Part shown: positions 1 through 10,365 of the stretch, piece after piece | Layout of the letters: every line of letters starts with the position of its first letter | Numbering within the stretch: position 1 is the first letter of the stretch | DNA from: Acidovorax sp. | GTDB taxonomy: Bacteria > Pseudomonadota > Gammaproteobacteria > Burkholderiales > Burkholderiaceae_C | NCBI GenBank assembly: GCA_004210805.1 | Contig: SDXZ01000003.1 | Location: forward strand, 1-45,723 | Direction of reading: 5' to 3' | DNA length: 45,723 nt | The notes under the pieces: generated by a model | The model's database searches: none | Seen by the model: only the letters and a program-made list of their open reading frames with translations | What the model was told of the DNA's origin: nothing | Program-made: the position numbers and the translations under genes

Positions 1-1527
1 GCGGTGGACGCGGCCGTGGGCATCGGCTTTGCGCTGGCCGTGGCCCTGCCCAATGCGGGCAACCTGGGCGGCGGCGGATTCATGATGGTGCACGACGCCA
101 AGACCGGCAAGAGCGTGGCTCTGGACTTCCGCGAAGTGGCGCCCAACAAGGCCACGCGCGACATGTACCTGGATGCCAAGGGCAATGTGGTGGATGGCAA
201 GTCGCTGTACACCCACTACGCCGTGGGCGTGCCAGGCACCGTGGCCGGCATGGAGCATGCGCTCAAGACCTGGGGCACCCTGCCGCTGTCGCGCGTGATC
301 GCACCCGCCATCGAGCTGGCCGACAAGGGCTTCCCGGTTAGCGAAACGCTGGCCAAGATCCTGCAGCAGGAAAAGAAGAACATGGGCAAGTGGCCTGCCA
401 CCCAGGCCATCTTCTGGAAGAACGGCGAGCCCCTGAAGGTGGGTGACCCGCTGGTGCAGAAAGACCTGGCCCAGTCCATGCGCCTGATCGGCCAGCAGGG
501 CGCCAAGGCGTTCTATGAAGGCGAAATCGCCCAGAAGATCGCCGCCGAGATGGCGCCGCACGCCGGCGCCTTGACGCTGCAGGACCTGCGCGAATACAAG
601 GTGGCCGAGCGCGTGCCCACGCGCGGCACCTACCGCGGCTATGAGATCGTGACCATGCCGCCACCCTCCTCCGGCGGCCCCCACCTGGTTCAGATTCTGA
701 ACATGCTGGAGCCTCTGCCCCTGGCCCAGTGGGGCCCCAACAGCGCGCAGACCATCCACTACATGGCCGAAAGCATGAAGCTGGCGTATGCCGACCGCGC
801 CGAGTACCTGGGCGACCCGGACTTCGTGAAGATCCCGCTCAAGGGCCTGACCTCCAAGCGCTACGCCGCGTCGCTGGCCAAGGGCATCGACGAGAAGACT
901 GCACGCTCGGGCAAGAGCATCAAGCCCGGCCAGCCCCAGCCGTATGAGAGCGACCAGACCACCCACTACTCGGTGGTGGACAAGGCCGGCAACGCCGTGG
1001 CCGTGACCTACACGCTGAACACCAACTTCGGCAGCGGCATCGTCGCCAAGGGCACGGGCATCCTGCTCAACAACGAGATGGACGACTTCTCGGCCAAGCC
1101 CGGGGTGGCCAACGCCTACGGCTTGGTCGGCGGCGACGCCAACGCCGTGGCCGCCAAGAAGCGCCCCCTGTCGTCCATGACCCCCACCCTGGTCCTGAAG
1201 GACGGCAAGCCCACCCTGGTGACCGGCAGCCCCGGCGGTGCGCGCATCATCACCACGGTGCTGCAGACGGTGGTCAACACCATCGACTTCGGAATGAACC
1301 CCGCCGAAGCCGCTGCCGCACCGCGTGTGCACCACCAGTGGACGCCGGATGAGTTGCGTGTGGAAAAGGGTTTGTCGCCCGACACCATCGCCCTGCTCAA
1401 GCAGCGCGGCCACAACATCGCTGTGAAGCCTTCCATGGGCCGCACGCAGACCATCCAGCTGCGCGGGGGTTCGTTGTACGGCTACTCGGACCCGCGCAAT
1501 CCGGATGGGAAGACGCTGGGGTACTGA
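1..1527 (+). CDS. ggt: Gamma-glutamyltransferase (GGT), 5'-truncated by the window edge
   Basis: This periplasmic N-terminal-nucleophile hydrolase cleaves gamma-glutamyl bonds of glutathione and related peptides and transfers the glutamyl group to water or amino acids. The reading frame is open from base 1, so the signal peptide and first part of the large subunit lie outside the window; 508 residues remain, against about 580 in the E. coli enzyme. The autocleavage site is visible as TTHYSVVD, beginning near visible residue 320 (bases 958-960). Its first Thr would become the N-terminal nucleophile of the small subunit. Downstream, PLSSM (oxyanion serines) and TGSPGG match the family closely. 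The gene is followed directly by a dispersed repeat and a hairpin terminator, so it appears to end its transcription unit. The family call is very secure; substrate range cannot be read from sequence. Confidence 0.96.
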   Translation, partial: AVDAAVGIGFALAVALPNAGNLGGGGFMMVHDAKTGKSVALDFREVAPNKATRDMYLDAKGNVVDGKSLYTHYAVGVPGTVAGMEHALKTWGTLPLSRVIAPAIELADKGFPVSETLAKILQQEKKNMGKWPATQAIFWKNGEPLKVGDPLVQKDLAQSMRLIGQQGAKAFYEGEIAQKIAAEMAPHAGALTLQDLREYKVAERVPTRGTYRGYEIVTMPPPSSGGPHLVQILNMLEPLPLAQWGPNSAQTIHYMAESMKLAYADRAEYLGDPDFVKIPLKGLTSKRYAASLAKGIDEKTARSGKSIKPGQPQPYESDQTTHYSVVDKAGNAVAVTYTLNTNFGSGIVAKGTGILLNNEMDDFSAKPGVANAYGLVGGDANAVAAKKRPLSSMTPTLVLKDGKPTLVTGSPGGARIITTVLQTVVNTIDFGMNPAEAAAAPRVHHQWTPDELRVEKGLSPDTIALLKQRGHNIAVKPSMGRTQTIQLRGGSLYGYSDPRNPDGKTLGY

Positions 1528-1529
1528 TT

Positions 1530-1578
1530 GCTACCATATTGATAGCTTGTAGCGCTTGATAGATAAGCGCTGGAGGCC
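1530..1578 (+). repeat. Dispersed ~49-bp intergenic repeat, copy 1
   Basis: The element starts two bases after the ggt stop with GCTACC and ends with GGAGGCC. Its core is a hairpin, AGCGCTT / AAGCGCT, with a 7-base loop. Related copies lie in the opposite orientation at 28,241-28,289 and 39,347-39,394. The left part contains TTGATAGCT, also present in copy 3. I recall similar elements as common in Comamonadaceae genomes; that is memory, not a search. Confidence 0.8.
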
Positions 1579-1587
1579 ATTTCGATG

Positions 1588-1624
1588 AAAATCCCGCTCG
1601 CCATTATGGCCAGCGGGATTTTTT
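1588..1624 (+). terminator. Rho-independent terminator, probably bidirectional, after ggt and the glycerate kinase gene
   Basis: A perfect 11-bp stem (AAAATCCCGCT at 1588-1598, AGCGGGATTTT at 1612-1622) encloses a 13-base loop that can itself pair GCC with GGC. The right arm runs into a T tract on the plus strand, and the left arm supplies a short T run on the minus strand. It lies between the convergent ggt and glycerate kinase genes and could serve both. Confidence 0.9.
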
Positions 1625-1692
1625 CATGCCCTCTCCGGCTTGGTCACCCGCTGCCACTTTTCAGCGCAGCGAAGGGCGGTCAGCATGGCCCA

Positions 1693-3036
1693 CTACAAAA
1701 TCAGCAGCGCCCGAAAGTCGTTGACGTTCGTGTGCGTCGGCCCGGTGATGACGAGGTCGCCCAGCGCATCAAAGTACGCATAGGCATCGTTGCGGTCCAG
1801 ATGGTCCGCAATGCGCAGGCCCTGCGCGGCGGCGCGCGCCAGGGTGTCGGGGGTCACACGGGCACCGGCGTTGTCTTCCACGCCGTCGATACCATCGGTG
1901 TCTGCCGCCAGCGCCCACACACCCTCCTGCCCTTGCAGTGCTTGCGCGAGGCCCATGCAGAACTCGCCCGCACGCCCGCCCCGGCCCTTCGGGGCACCAG
2001 GTGGCCGCTGCCGCACAGTGACGGTGGTCTCACCGCCCGAGAGGATCACGCAGGGCCGCGCAAACGGCTGGCCGTGGCGCGCTACGGCCCGCGCCAGCGC
2101 TGCATGCACCTTGCCCACCTCGCGCGATTCGCCCTCGATTTCGTCGGAGAGGATGTACGCCGGCACGCCCGCCGCCCGCGCGGCCTCGGCCGCAGCCTCC
2201 AGCGACTGCTGGGGCGTGGCCGTCATGTGCACGGCATGGCCTGCGAAGACGGCGTCGCCGGGCTTGGGAGTTTCCAAATCACCGGCCTCCAACGCTGCGC
2301 GCACGCTGGCCGGGATGTCGATGCGGTAGCGCGCCAGGATGCCCAGCGCGTCCGCGCAGGTGGTGGCATCGGGCACCGTGGGGCCGCTGGCGATCACCGA
2401 GGGATCGTCGCCGGGCACATCGCTGATGGTGAGTGTGACCACGCGCGCGGGTGCGCAGGCAGCGGCAAGCCGCCCGCCCTTGATGCGCGAGAGGTGCTTG
2501 CGCACGCAGTTCATCTCGTCGATGGCAGCGCCGCTCTCGAGCAGCGCCTTGTTGATGCGCTGCTTGTCTTCGAGCGTGAGGCCGTCGGCCGGCAGCGTGA
2601 GCAGGGCCGAGCCGCCGCCGGAGATCAGGCACAGCACGAGGTCGTTTTCCGTCAGATCCTGGGTAAGCGCCAGGATGCGCTGCGCCGCGTCGAGACCTGC
2701 CGCGTCGGGCACGGGGTGCGCGGCCTCGACCACCTCGATGCGTTGCGGCAGACCTTCGGGCCGCGGCGGCGTGTGGTGGTAGCGCGTGACGACCAGGCCA
2801 GACAGCGGCGCATCGGCCGGCCACAGAGCCTCTACGGCCTGCGCCATCGCGCCCCCGGCCTTGCCCGCGCCCAGCACCAGGGTGCGGCCACCGCTTTCGG
2901 GCGTAGGCGGGGCGGGCAGAAAGGCGGCGGTGTTGTGCAGGGGCAGCGCGCGGCGCACGGCGACGCGGTACAGGTATTCGAGGAACTCGCTGCTCTGGCG
3001 AACCGGATCGGGCACGGGGCGGTGGGATTGGGTCAT
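1693..3036 (-). CDS. Glycerate 2-kinase (GckA/TtuD, MOFRL family)
   Basis: The enzyme would phosphorylate D-glycerate to 2-phosphoglycerate in the cytosol, feeding glyoxylate, tartrate or serine-cycle carbon into lower glycolysis. The 447-residue product has the usual family length. GAGKAGG at residues 56-62 carries the conserved Lys of the active site, SGGGSAL at 139-145 is the glycine-rich nucleotide loop, and the C-terminal third has the MOFRL signature, including DTDGIDG and the end motif GPTHTNVNDF. The ATG at 3036 begins MTQSHRPVP, a plausible cytosolic start. It is divergent from the dctA-like gene with about 220 bases between them, so the two may share control. No glyoxylate carboligase or tartronate semialdehyde reductase lies beside it here, which leaves the physiological pathway open. 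Confidence 0.92.
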   Translation of the reverse strand: MTQSHRPVPDPVRQSSEFLEYLYRVAVRRALPLHNTAAFLPAPPTPESGGRTLVLGAGKAGGAMAQAVEALWPADAPLSGLVVTRYHHTPPRPEGLPQRIEVVEAAHPVPDAAGLDAAQRILALTQDLTENDLVLCLISGGGSALLTLPADGLTLEDKQRINKALLESGAAIDEMNCVRKHLSRIKGGRLAAACAPARVVTLTISDVPGDDPSVIASGPTVPDATTCADALGILARYRIDIPASVRAALEAGDLETPKPGDAVFAGHAVHMTATPQQSLEAAAEAARAAGVPAYILSDEIEGESREVGKVHAALARAVARHGQPFARPCVILSGGETTVTVRQRPPGAPKGRGGRAGEFCMGLAQALQGQEGVWALAADTDGIDGVEDNAGARVTPDTLARAAAQGLRIADHLDRNDAYAYFDALGDLVITGPTHTNVNDFRALLIL

Positions 3037-3192
3037 GGTGTGTCTCCGCGGGCAATTGTGCGGCAGCGGCCTTGGCGCGGTCGCGCTCGAAAGTCAATCG
3101 GGGTGCAACCGCCGCTACAACTGGACAGACGCAGCAGTGCGCTGGGAAGCGCCGGTAGAGCGCGGGATAACCCCATGTCATTGGCGCCGCAC

Positions 3193-3219
3193 ACTTGTCT
3201 ACATTTCTTGTATGCAAGA
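3193..3219. promoter_or_regulatory. Operator-like inverted repeats upstream of the dctA-like gene
   Basis: TCTTGTATGCAAGA at 3206-3219 is an inverted repeat with 5-base arms TCTTG/CAAGA. Just before it, ACTTGTCTACATT (from 3193) contains TGT-CT-ACA, a second partial dyad. FCD-type GntR proteins often bind short dyads of the TGT/ACA kind, and such a regulator gene is translationally coupled to the downstream transporter. Binding by that protein is inference. Confidence 0.45.
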
Positions 3220-3260
3220 TTGATTTCAATGCCTGCTTGTCCTCATATCGAAGGGTTCCC

Positions 3261-4577
3261 ATGCTTCGTTTTCTGAATTCCCTGTTTGGCCGGGTGATCC
3301 TGGCCTTGATCGCTGGCGTGGCCGTGGGGTTGCTCTGGCCCGACACAGCGGTGCAGCTCAAGCCCCTGGGCGACGGCTTCATCAAGCTCATCAAGATGCT
3401 GATTCCGCTCATCGTCTTTTGCGTGGTGGTGCACGGCATTGCCGGCACGGGTGACCTCAAGCGCGTGGGCCGGGTGGGCATCAAGTCGCTGATCTACTTC
3501 GAGGTCGTTACCTCCATCGCGCTGGTGCTGGGCTTGGCGCTCGCGTTCTGGTTCGAACCCGGCGTGGGCATGAACGTGGACCCGAGCGCGCTCGACCCCA
3601 AGGCCATGGGCGCTTATGTTGAAAACGCGAGCAAGCTCACCGGTGGCGGCTTCAGCGACTTTTTGCTCAAGCTCATCCCCACTACCGCCGTGAGCGCGTT
3701 TGCCAACGGCGACGTGCTGCAGGTGTTGCTGTTCTCCATCGTCTTCGGCTGCGCCCTCGCGTTGCTGGGTGAGCGCGGCGCGCGGGTCACCCTTCTTATC
3801 GAAGACCTGTCGCACGTGCTCTTCAAGACCATGGGCTTGATCATCAAGCTGGCGCCGCTGGGCGTGCTGGGTGCCATTGCCTTCACGGTGGGGAAGTACG
3901 GCATCGGTTCGCTCAAGCAGTTGGGCATGCTGGTGGTGCTGTTCTATGCAGCCGTGTTCATCTTCGTGGTGGTGGTGCTGGGCCTGATCATGCGGGTCTC
4001 CGGCTTCAGCCTGTTCAAGCTGCTGCGCTACCTGCGCGAAGAGCTGGCCGTGGTGTTTGCCACCACGTCGTCCGACAGTGTGCTGCCGCAGATCATGGCC
4101 AAGCTCAAGCACATGGGCATCCGCGACTCCACCGTGGGCCTGGTGATTCCCACAGGCTATTCGTTCAACCTTGACGCGTTCTCGATCTACATCACGCTGG
4201 CGGCCGTGTTCATCGCACAGGCCACCAACACGCCGATCTCGATGGCCGACCTGCTGACCATCCTCGCGATCTCGCTGGTCACGTCCAAGGGCGCGCACGG
4301 CGTGCCGGGCTCGGCCATCGTGGTGCTGGCGGCCACGCTGCACGCGATACCGGCCATCCCCGCCATTGGCTTGGTGCTGGTGCTGTCGGTGGACTGGTTC
4401 ATGGGCATTGCCCGCGCCCTGGGCAACCTGATCGGCAACTGTGTGGCCACGGTGGCCATCGCCGCATGGGAAGGCGACATCGACCGTGAGCGCGCCCACG
4501 CCGTGCTGGACGGCCAGAGCCTGCCGCCGGTGGCGTCGGGGGTAGCCCCAGAGGTGGCGCCACAATCGGCCCCATGA
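3261..4577 (+). CDS. dctA: C4-dicarboxylate/cation symporter, DctA-like (DAACS family)
   Basis: This inner-membrane secondary transporter is predicted to take up succinate, fumarate or malate with protons or sodium. From the ATG at 3261 (AAGGG eight bases upstream) the product is 438 residues, close to E. coli DctA (428). The upstream in-frame start at 3195 falls inside the operator-like repeats and is unlikely. The protein is highly hydrophobic and carries the family hairpin motif as TTSSDSVLP (268-276) and the substrate/cation region TGYSFNLDAFSIY (298-310). The latter normally reads NLDGT in characterised DctA proteins, so specificity may be altered. The stop overlaps the start of the GntR gene (ATGA at 4574-4577), implying coupled translation. 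Its proximity to a malic enzyme gene fits C4-acid metabolism. The symbol is by family resemblance only. Confidence 0.85.
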   Translation: MLRFLNSLFGRVILALIAGVAVGLLWPDTAVQLKPLGDGFIKLIKMLIPLIVFCVVVHGIAGTGDLKRVGRVGIKSLIYFEVVTSIALVLGLALAFWFEPGVGMNVDPSALDPKAMGAYVENASKLTGGGFSDFLLKLIPTTAVSAFANGDVLQVLLFSIVFGCALALLGERGARVTLLIEDLSHVLFKTMGLIIKLAPLGVLGAIAFTVGKYGIGSLKQLGMLVVLFYAAVFIFVVVVLGLIMRVSGFSLFKLLRYLREELAVVFATTSSDSVLPQIMAKLKHMGIRDSTVGLVIPTGYSFNLDAFSIYITLAAVFIAQATNTPISMADLLTILAISLVTSKGAHGVPGSAIVVLAATLHAIPAIPAIGLVLVLSVDWFMGIARALGNLIGNCVATVAIAAWEGDIDRERAHAVLDGQSLPPVASGVAPEVAPQSAP

Positions 4578-5260
4578 GCATCCAGCAGAACCCGATCGCA
4601 CAACAGGTGGTGGAGTCCATCCTGGCCCAGAAGCTTGCACCCGGCGAGCGCCTGGGCGAGCAGGAGCTGGCCGACCTGTTCGGCGTGAGCCGCACTCTGG
4701 TACGCGAGGCGCTGATGCAGCTGCAGGCGCGCGGTTTTGTCGAGGTGCGGCCACGGCGCGGCTGGTACGTGGTGGAGCCCTCGGTGGAGGATGCGCGCGA
4801 TGCGTTCTCGGCCCGGCGCATCATCGAGTCGGGCATTCTGGCCGATGCCGGCCGGCCCCTGCAGTCGGTCACGCCCCGGCTGCGCGCGCACATTGCCGAC
4901 GAGCAGCAAGCCATCGAGGGGGCTGACGCCGCCACGCGCGCCTTCCTGCTGGCCGATTTTCATGTCTGCCTGGCAGAAGCCATGGGCCACCGCAGCCTGA
5001 GCGACATCTTGCGCGACCTGACAGCCCGCACCACCCTGGCCGCCTCGCTCTACCAATCGCGGCACGAGGCCAAGCAGTCGTGCGCTGAACACGAGGCGAT
5101 CGTGGAAGCCCTGGAAGCCGGCGACACCGCGCTGGCCCGCGAGCGCCTCCTGGCGCACATCGGGCATGTGGAGGCGGCGCTCAATCCCGACCACCCGCTG
5201 GTGCGCGACCGCTTGCGCGACTCGCTCACGCCGCTGGCCGCGCAGCGGGCACCGTCCTGA
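4574..5260 (+). CDS. GntR-family transcriptional regulator, FadR/FCD subfamily
   Basis: A 228-residue DNA-binding regulator. Residues 5-68 form a GntR winged helix (ELADLFGVSRTLVREAL at about 31-47, then the wing RPRRGWYVV). Residues 75-210 form an all-helical FCD ligand domain with histidines in the expected places: H130 in DFH, H173 in AEHEAI and H195 in LAHIGH, candidate metal ligands through which carboxylates are sensed in this family. The start codon overlaps the dctA-like stop, so both proteins are probably made from one message. The likely role is to control the adjacent transporter in response to a dicarboxylate or related acid, perhaps through the dyads near 3193-3219. The ligand is not predictable. 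Confidence 0.9.
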   Translation: MSIQQNPIAQQVVESILAQKLAPGERLGEQELADLFGVSRTLVREALMQLQARGFVEVRPRRGWYVVEPSVEDARDAFSARRIIESGILADAGRPLQSVTPRLRAHIADEQQAIEGADAATRAFLLADFHVCLAEAMGHRSLSDILRDLTARTTLAASLYQSRHEAKQSCAEHEAIVEALEAGDTALARERLLAHIGHVEAALNPDHPLVRDRLRDSLTPLAAQRAPS

Positions 5261-5601
5261 AGGCGCGGGGAATGCGGCTGGATGGACTCCAAAAAAGCAC
5301 GTCCGAATCCGGTATCCTGCGGGCCTCGCTCAAGGCCATGGCCCTGAACGTGTTCTTCCCTGGCGCCAGCCGCGACACCTCCGCCGCTGAGCACGCCCCA
5401 CGCCAGGCCGACGCAAACCAGTGTCCCGCCTGCCCGGTGCAGAAGAACCCCAGCTCCGCAACCCGGGGAGCTCCCTTCTGACCGGCGTTGCCGTTGGGAG
5501 GTTGTGGCTCCATGCCGCATACGCATAAACCGCCATACGGACGCGTTGCCCCATCGGGTACGCTTGTTTTGCATTCCGCCGAGGACTTCCAGGATTTCCC
5601 T
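5261..5601. other. 341-base leader region before the malic enzyme gene, no gene recognised
   Basis: No convincing gene is seen. A 69-codon open frame at 5272-5481 has no recognisable features and no good ribosome site. The region probably holds the malic enzyme promoter and an untranslated leader; I could not identify a known riboswitch fold. Confidence 0.5.
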
Positions 5602-7908
<2,307 letters not shown>

Positions 7909-8239
7909 GGGCACCACGCCGGGGGCGCAATGCCCTCGGCCGCCCCGTGCAGCCGCCTGCCTTGCACCGGCGCGGCACCTTCAGCCCACGCAGCCCCCGC
8001 GCTCCTACGGGCGCAGCAGGCGCTGCCCTTGCACCATTTCGGGAAACCCTGCATGCACCGATGCACCGCTTCGGTGAACAATGGGTGCCTGCCCGACACC
8101 ACAACCACCAAAGCGGGCATCGTTTTTGCTGACTTGACGGCATGGGCAGCGCACGCCTGGCCCGACCGGTCGCCGCGCCCCGTGTTCTCTCTTCCCTTTC
8201 TCCCTTGCCCGCCCTTGCCGTCTTCTGACAGGAGCCCCC
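7909..8239. other. 331-base intergenic region between the malic enzyme gene and the ABC importer
   Basis: No gene was recognised. It begins with the hairpin at 7918-7940 and ends with a good ribosome site (AGGAG) before the binding-protein ATG. A promoter for the importer is expected here but no convincing -35/-10 pair was found. Confidence 0.5.
7918..7940 (+). terminator. Terminator-like hairpin after the malic enzyme gene, no T tract
   Basis: GCCGGGGGC and GCCCTCGGC form a 9-bp stem with one G-T wobble around the loop GCAAT, starting 9 bases after the stop codon. No T run follows, so it may stabilise the 3' end or act with Rho. Confidence 0.55.
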
Positions 8240-9271
8240 ATGAAAAAACGTTCGTTCTTGCAAACCACTGTGCTGATGGCCGCCATCAGCGTGTTCTCGC
8301 TGGCCCAGGCGCAGACGCTCACGCCCATCAAGTTCCAGCTCGACTGGCGCTTTGAAGGGCCCGCAGCCCTGTTCCTTCAGCCGGTGGCCAAGGGCTACTT
8401 CAAGGCCGCTGGTCTGGACGTGACGGTCGACGCCGGCAACGGCTCGGGCGGCGCCGTGCAGCGCGTGGCCTCGGGCACCTATGACATGGGCTTTGCCGAC
8501 CTGGCCGCGGTGATGGAGTTTCACGCCAACAACCCCGACGCGCAGAACAAGCCCGTGGCTGTGATGATGGTCTACAACAACACGCCCGCCTCGGTCATGG
8601 CGCTCAAGAAGAGCGGCATCACCAAGCCCACCGACCTGGCCGGCAAGAAGCTGGGCGCCCCGGTGTTTGATGCCGGCCGCCGCGCGTTCCCGATCTTCCA
8701 GAAGGCCAACGGCATCGGCAACGTGCAGTGGACCGCCATGGACCCACCGCTGCGCGAGACCATGCTCGTGCGCGGCGATGTGGATGCCATCACCGGCTTC
8801 ACGTTCACCTCGCTTCTGAACCTGGAAGCCCGCGGCGCCAAGGCATCTGATGTGGTGGTGCTGCCGTACGCCGATTTCGGCGTGAAGCTGTATGGCAACG
8901 TGATCATCGCCAGCCCCAAGCTCATCAAGGAAAACCCGGCAGCGGTCAAAGCCTTCCTGGCGGCCTTCACGAAGGGCGCCAAGGAAGTGATCGCCAACCC
9001 CGCGGCCTCGATCGAACACGTGAAGGCGCGCGACGGCATCGTGAACGTGCCGCTGGAGACCCGCCGCCTGCAGCTGGCCATCGACACCGTGATCAACAGC
9101 CCCGACGCCCGCGCCGAAGGCTTTGGCAAGGCCGTGCCCGGCCGCCTGTCGCTGATGGCATCGCAGGTGTCCGACGCGTTCAACACCAAGACCCGCGTGA
9201 ACGCAGACGACGTGTGGAACCCGAGCTTCCTGCCCAGCACCGCTGAACTCAACATCCTGCCAAAAAAGTGA
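8240..9271 (+). CDS. ABC importer substrate-binding protein, NMT1/THI5-like (NitT/TauT family)
   Basis: A periplasmic solute receptor of 343 residues with a typical signal peptide (MKKRSFLQ start, hydrophobic stretch, probable cleavage after AQA near residue 25). The mature protein opens with IKFQLDWRFEGPAALFLQPVAKG, shortened here to its key words: the FQLDW and GYFKAAGLDV pattern typical of NMT1/ThiY-like proteins that bind pyrimidine precursors, sulfonates or related small organics. AGGAG lies just before the ATG. It is the first gene of a three-gene importer with an ATPase and a permease, but 238 bases and two strong hairpins separate it from the ATPase gene, consistent with making more receptor than pump. 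Substrate cannot be assigned; no thiamine or sulfonate metabolism genes flank it. Confidence 0.87.
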   Translation: MKKRSFLQTTVLMAAISVFSLAQAQTLTPIKFQLDWRFEGPAALFLQPVAKGYFKAAGLDVTVDAGNGSGGAVQRVASGTYDMGFADLAAVMEFHANNPDAQNKPVAVMMVYNNTPASVMALKKSGITKPTDLAGKKLGAPVFDAGRRAFPIFQKANGIGNVQWTAMDPPLRETMLVRGDVDAITGFTFTSLLNLEARGAKASDVVVLPYADFGVKLYGNVIIASPKLIKENPAAVKAFLAAFTKGAKEVIANPAASIEHVKARDGIVNVPLETRRLQLAIDTVINSPDARAEGFGKAVPGRLSLMASQVSDAFNTKTRVNADDVWNPSFLPSTAELNILPKK

Positions 9272-9333
9272 CTTCCCCTGAGTCGCTTCGCGCCCCGGTG
9301 CCACAGCCAGAGGCCGTGTCTCTTCGGGCACGT

Positions 9334-9357
9334 CCAATCCTGCGCAGGCAGGATTGG
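9334..9357 (+). promoter_or_regulatory. Intercistronic hairpin A in the ABC importer operon
   Basis: CCAATCCTGC (9334-9343) and GCAGGATTGG (9348-9357) form a perfect 10-bp stem with the tetraloop GCAG. There is no T tract. It lies 63 bases after the binding-protein stop and is a candidate mRNA-stabilising or attenuating element. Confidence 0.65.
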
Positions 9358-9373
9358 AGCCTCGGCCCTCAGC

Positions 9374-9408
9374 CCCTCTCTCGACTCGCTGCGCAAGTCG
9401 GGAGGGGG
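9374..9408 (+). promoter_or_regulatory. Intercistronic hairpin B in the ABC importer operon
   Basis: Bases 9374-9386 and 9396-9408 form a 13-bp stem with two G-T wobbles (core CGACT/AGTCG) around a 9-base loop. It follows hairpin A by 16 bases and is itself followed by a weaker pairing, GCGGCCC (9428-9434) with GGGCCGC (9455-9461). Together they make the 238-base spacer strongly structured. Confidence 0.6.
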
Positions 9409-9509
9409 ACGCCCCCGGTGCGGCGGGGCGGCCCTTGCACGGGGGCGCTCGCTTGGGCCGCGCCCTGCATCCAACCCGGTGCACAAACCCAACAAACGAC
9501 GGACCTCTG

Positions 9510-10349
9510 ATGCAGGCTGCTGACTCCTACTTTGTGGATTTCCGCGACGTCTGGCTCGCGTACAACGACGAGCTGCTCGCGCAGAACCACTTTGCCGTCG
9601 AGGCGATCGACCTGCAGATCCGCCAAGGCGAGTTCATCGCCATCGTCGGTCCGTCGGGCTGTGGCAAGTCCACCTTCATGAAGCTGGCCACGGGCCTGAA
9701 GATGCCGTCGCGGGGCAAGATCCTCATCGACGGCCAGCCGGTGACCGGCCCGCTCAAGATCTCGGGCATGGCGTTTCAGGCGCCGTCGCTGCTGCCTTGG
9801 CGCACCACGGTCGACAACGTGCTGCTGCCGCTCGAGATCGTCGAGCCGCACCGCAGCCAGTTCAAGGCGAAACGCAAGGAATACGATGCCCGCGCCCGTG
9901 CCCTTTTGCAGAAGGTGGGCCTCGGCGGCTATGAGGACAAGTTCCCCTGGCAGCTGTCGGGTGGCATGCAGCAGCGCGCCAGCATCTGCCGCGCGCTGAT
10001 CCACGAGCCCAAGATGCTGCTGCTCGACGAGCCCTTCGGCGCGCTCGACGCCTTCACGCGCGAAGAGCTGTGGTGCATCCTGCGCGACCTGCAGGCCGAG
10101 CAGCAGTTCAACGTGATCCTGGTCACGCACGACCTGCGCGAGTCGGTCTTTTTGGCCGACAAGGTGTACGTGATGAGCAAGAGCCCCGGCCGGTTTGTCG
10201 TTCAGCGCGACATTGAGCTGCCGCGCCCGCGCGACCTGGAGATCACCTACACGAAGGAGTTCACCGACATCGTGCACGAGCTGCGCGGCCACATCGGCGC
10301 CTTGCGCCAAGGTGCAGCAGGCAAGGCCGTCGCTCCTATCCCGCAATAA
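9510..10349 (+). CDS. ABC importer ATPase (NitT/TauT family)
   Basis: The cytosolic motor subunit of the importer, 279 residues from the ATG at 9510. All ATPase motifs are intact: Walker A GPSGCGKST (47-55), Q-loop in MAFQAPSLLPW (about residue 90), signature LSGGMQQ (149-155), Walker B MLLLDEP (169-175), D-loop GALD, and the switch His in LVTHD (H207). The spacing and the sequence SLLPW after the Q-loop are typical of the TauB/SsuB/NrtD branch. The ribosome site is weak (GGAC). A longer in-frame start upstream would run through the hairpin-rich spacer and give a Pro/Arg-rich tail unlike the family, so I reject it. The permease gene begins 16 bases after its stop. Confidence 0.92.
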   Translation: MQAADSYFVDFRDVWLAYNDELLAQNHFAVEAIDLQIRQGEFIAIVGPSGCGKSTFMKLATGLKMPSRGKILIDGQPVTGPLKISGMAFQAPSLLPWRTTVDNVLLPLEIVEPHRSQFKAKRKEYDARARALLQKVGLGGYEDKFPWQLSGGMQQRASICRALIHEPKMLLLDEPFGALDAFTREELWCILRDLQAEQQFNVILVTHDLRESVFLADKVYVMSKSPGRFVVQRDIELPRPRDLEITYTKEFTDIVHELRGHIGALRQGAAGKAVAPIPQ

Positions 10350-10365
10350 AAGATCAAAGCGATTC

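Noticed and set aside
1585..3276. A 563-codon plus-strand frame opposite the glycerate kinase gene
   Set aside because: Its composition (Arg/Gly/His-rich) and lack of any domain show it is antisense noise; the minus-strand product has clear family motifs.
5272..5481. A 69-codon frame before the malic enzyme gene
   Set aside because: No convincing ribosome site, no recognisable motif, and a product of low-information composition. It is kept only as part of the leader description.
5480..5601. A possible riboswitch or structured leader before the malic enzyme gene
   Set aside because: Only weak, overlapping dyads are visible by eye and no known metabolite-sensing fold could be matched. Covariation analysis would be needed.
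9268..9510. An 80-codon frame between the ABC binding-protein and ATPase genes
   Set aside because: It begins with GTG overlapping the previous stop, runs through strong hairpins, and encodes a Pro/Arg-rich product with no features.
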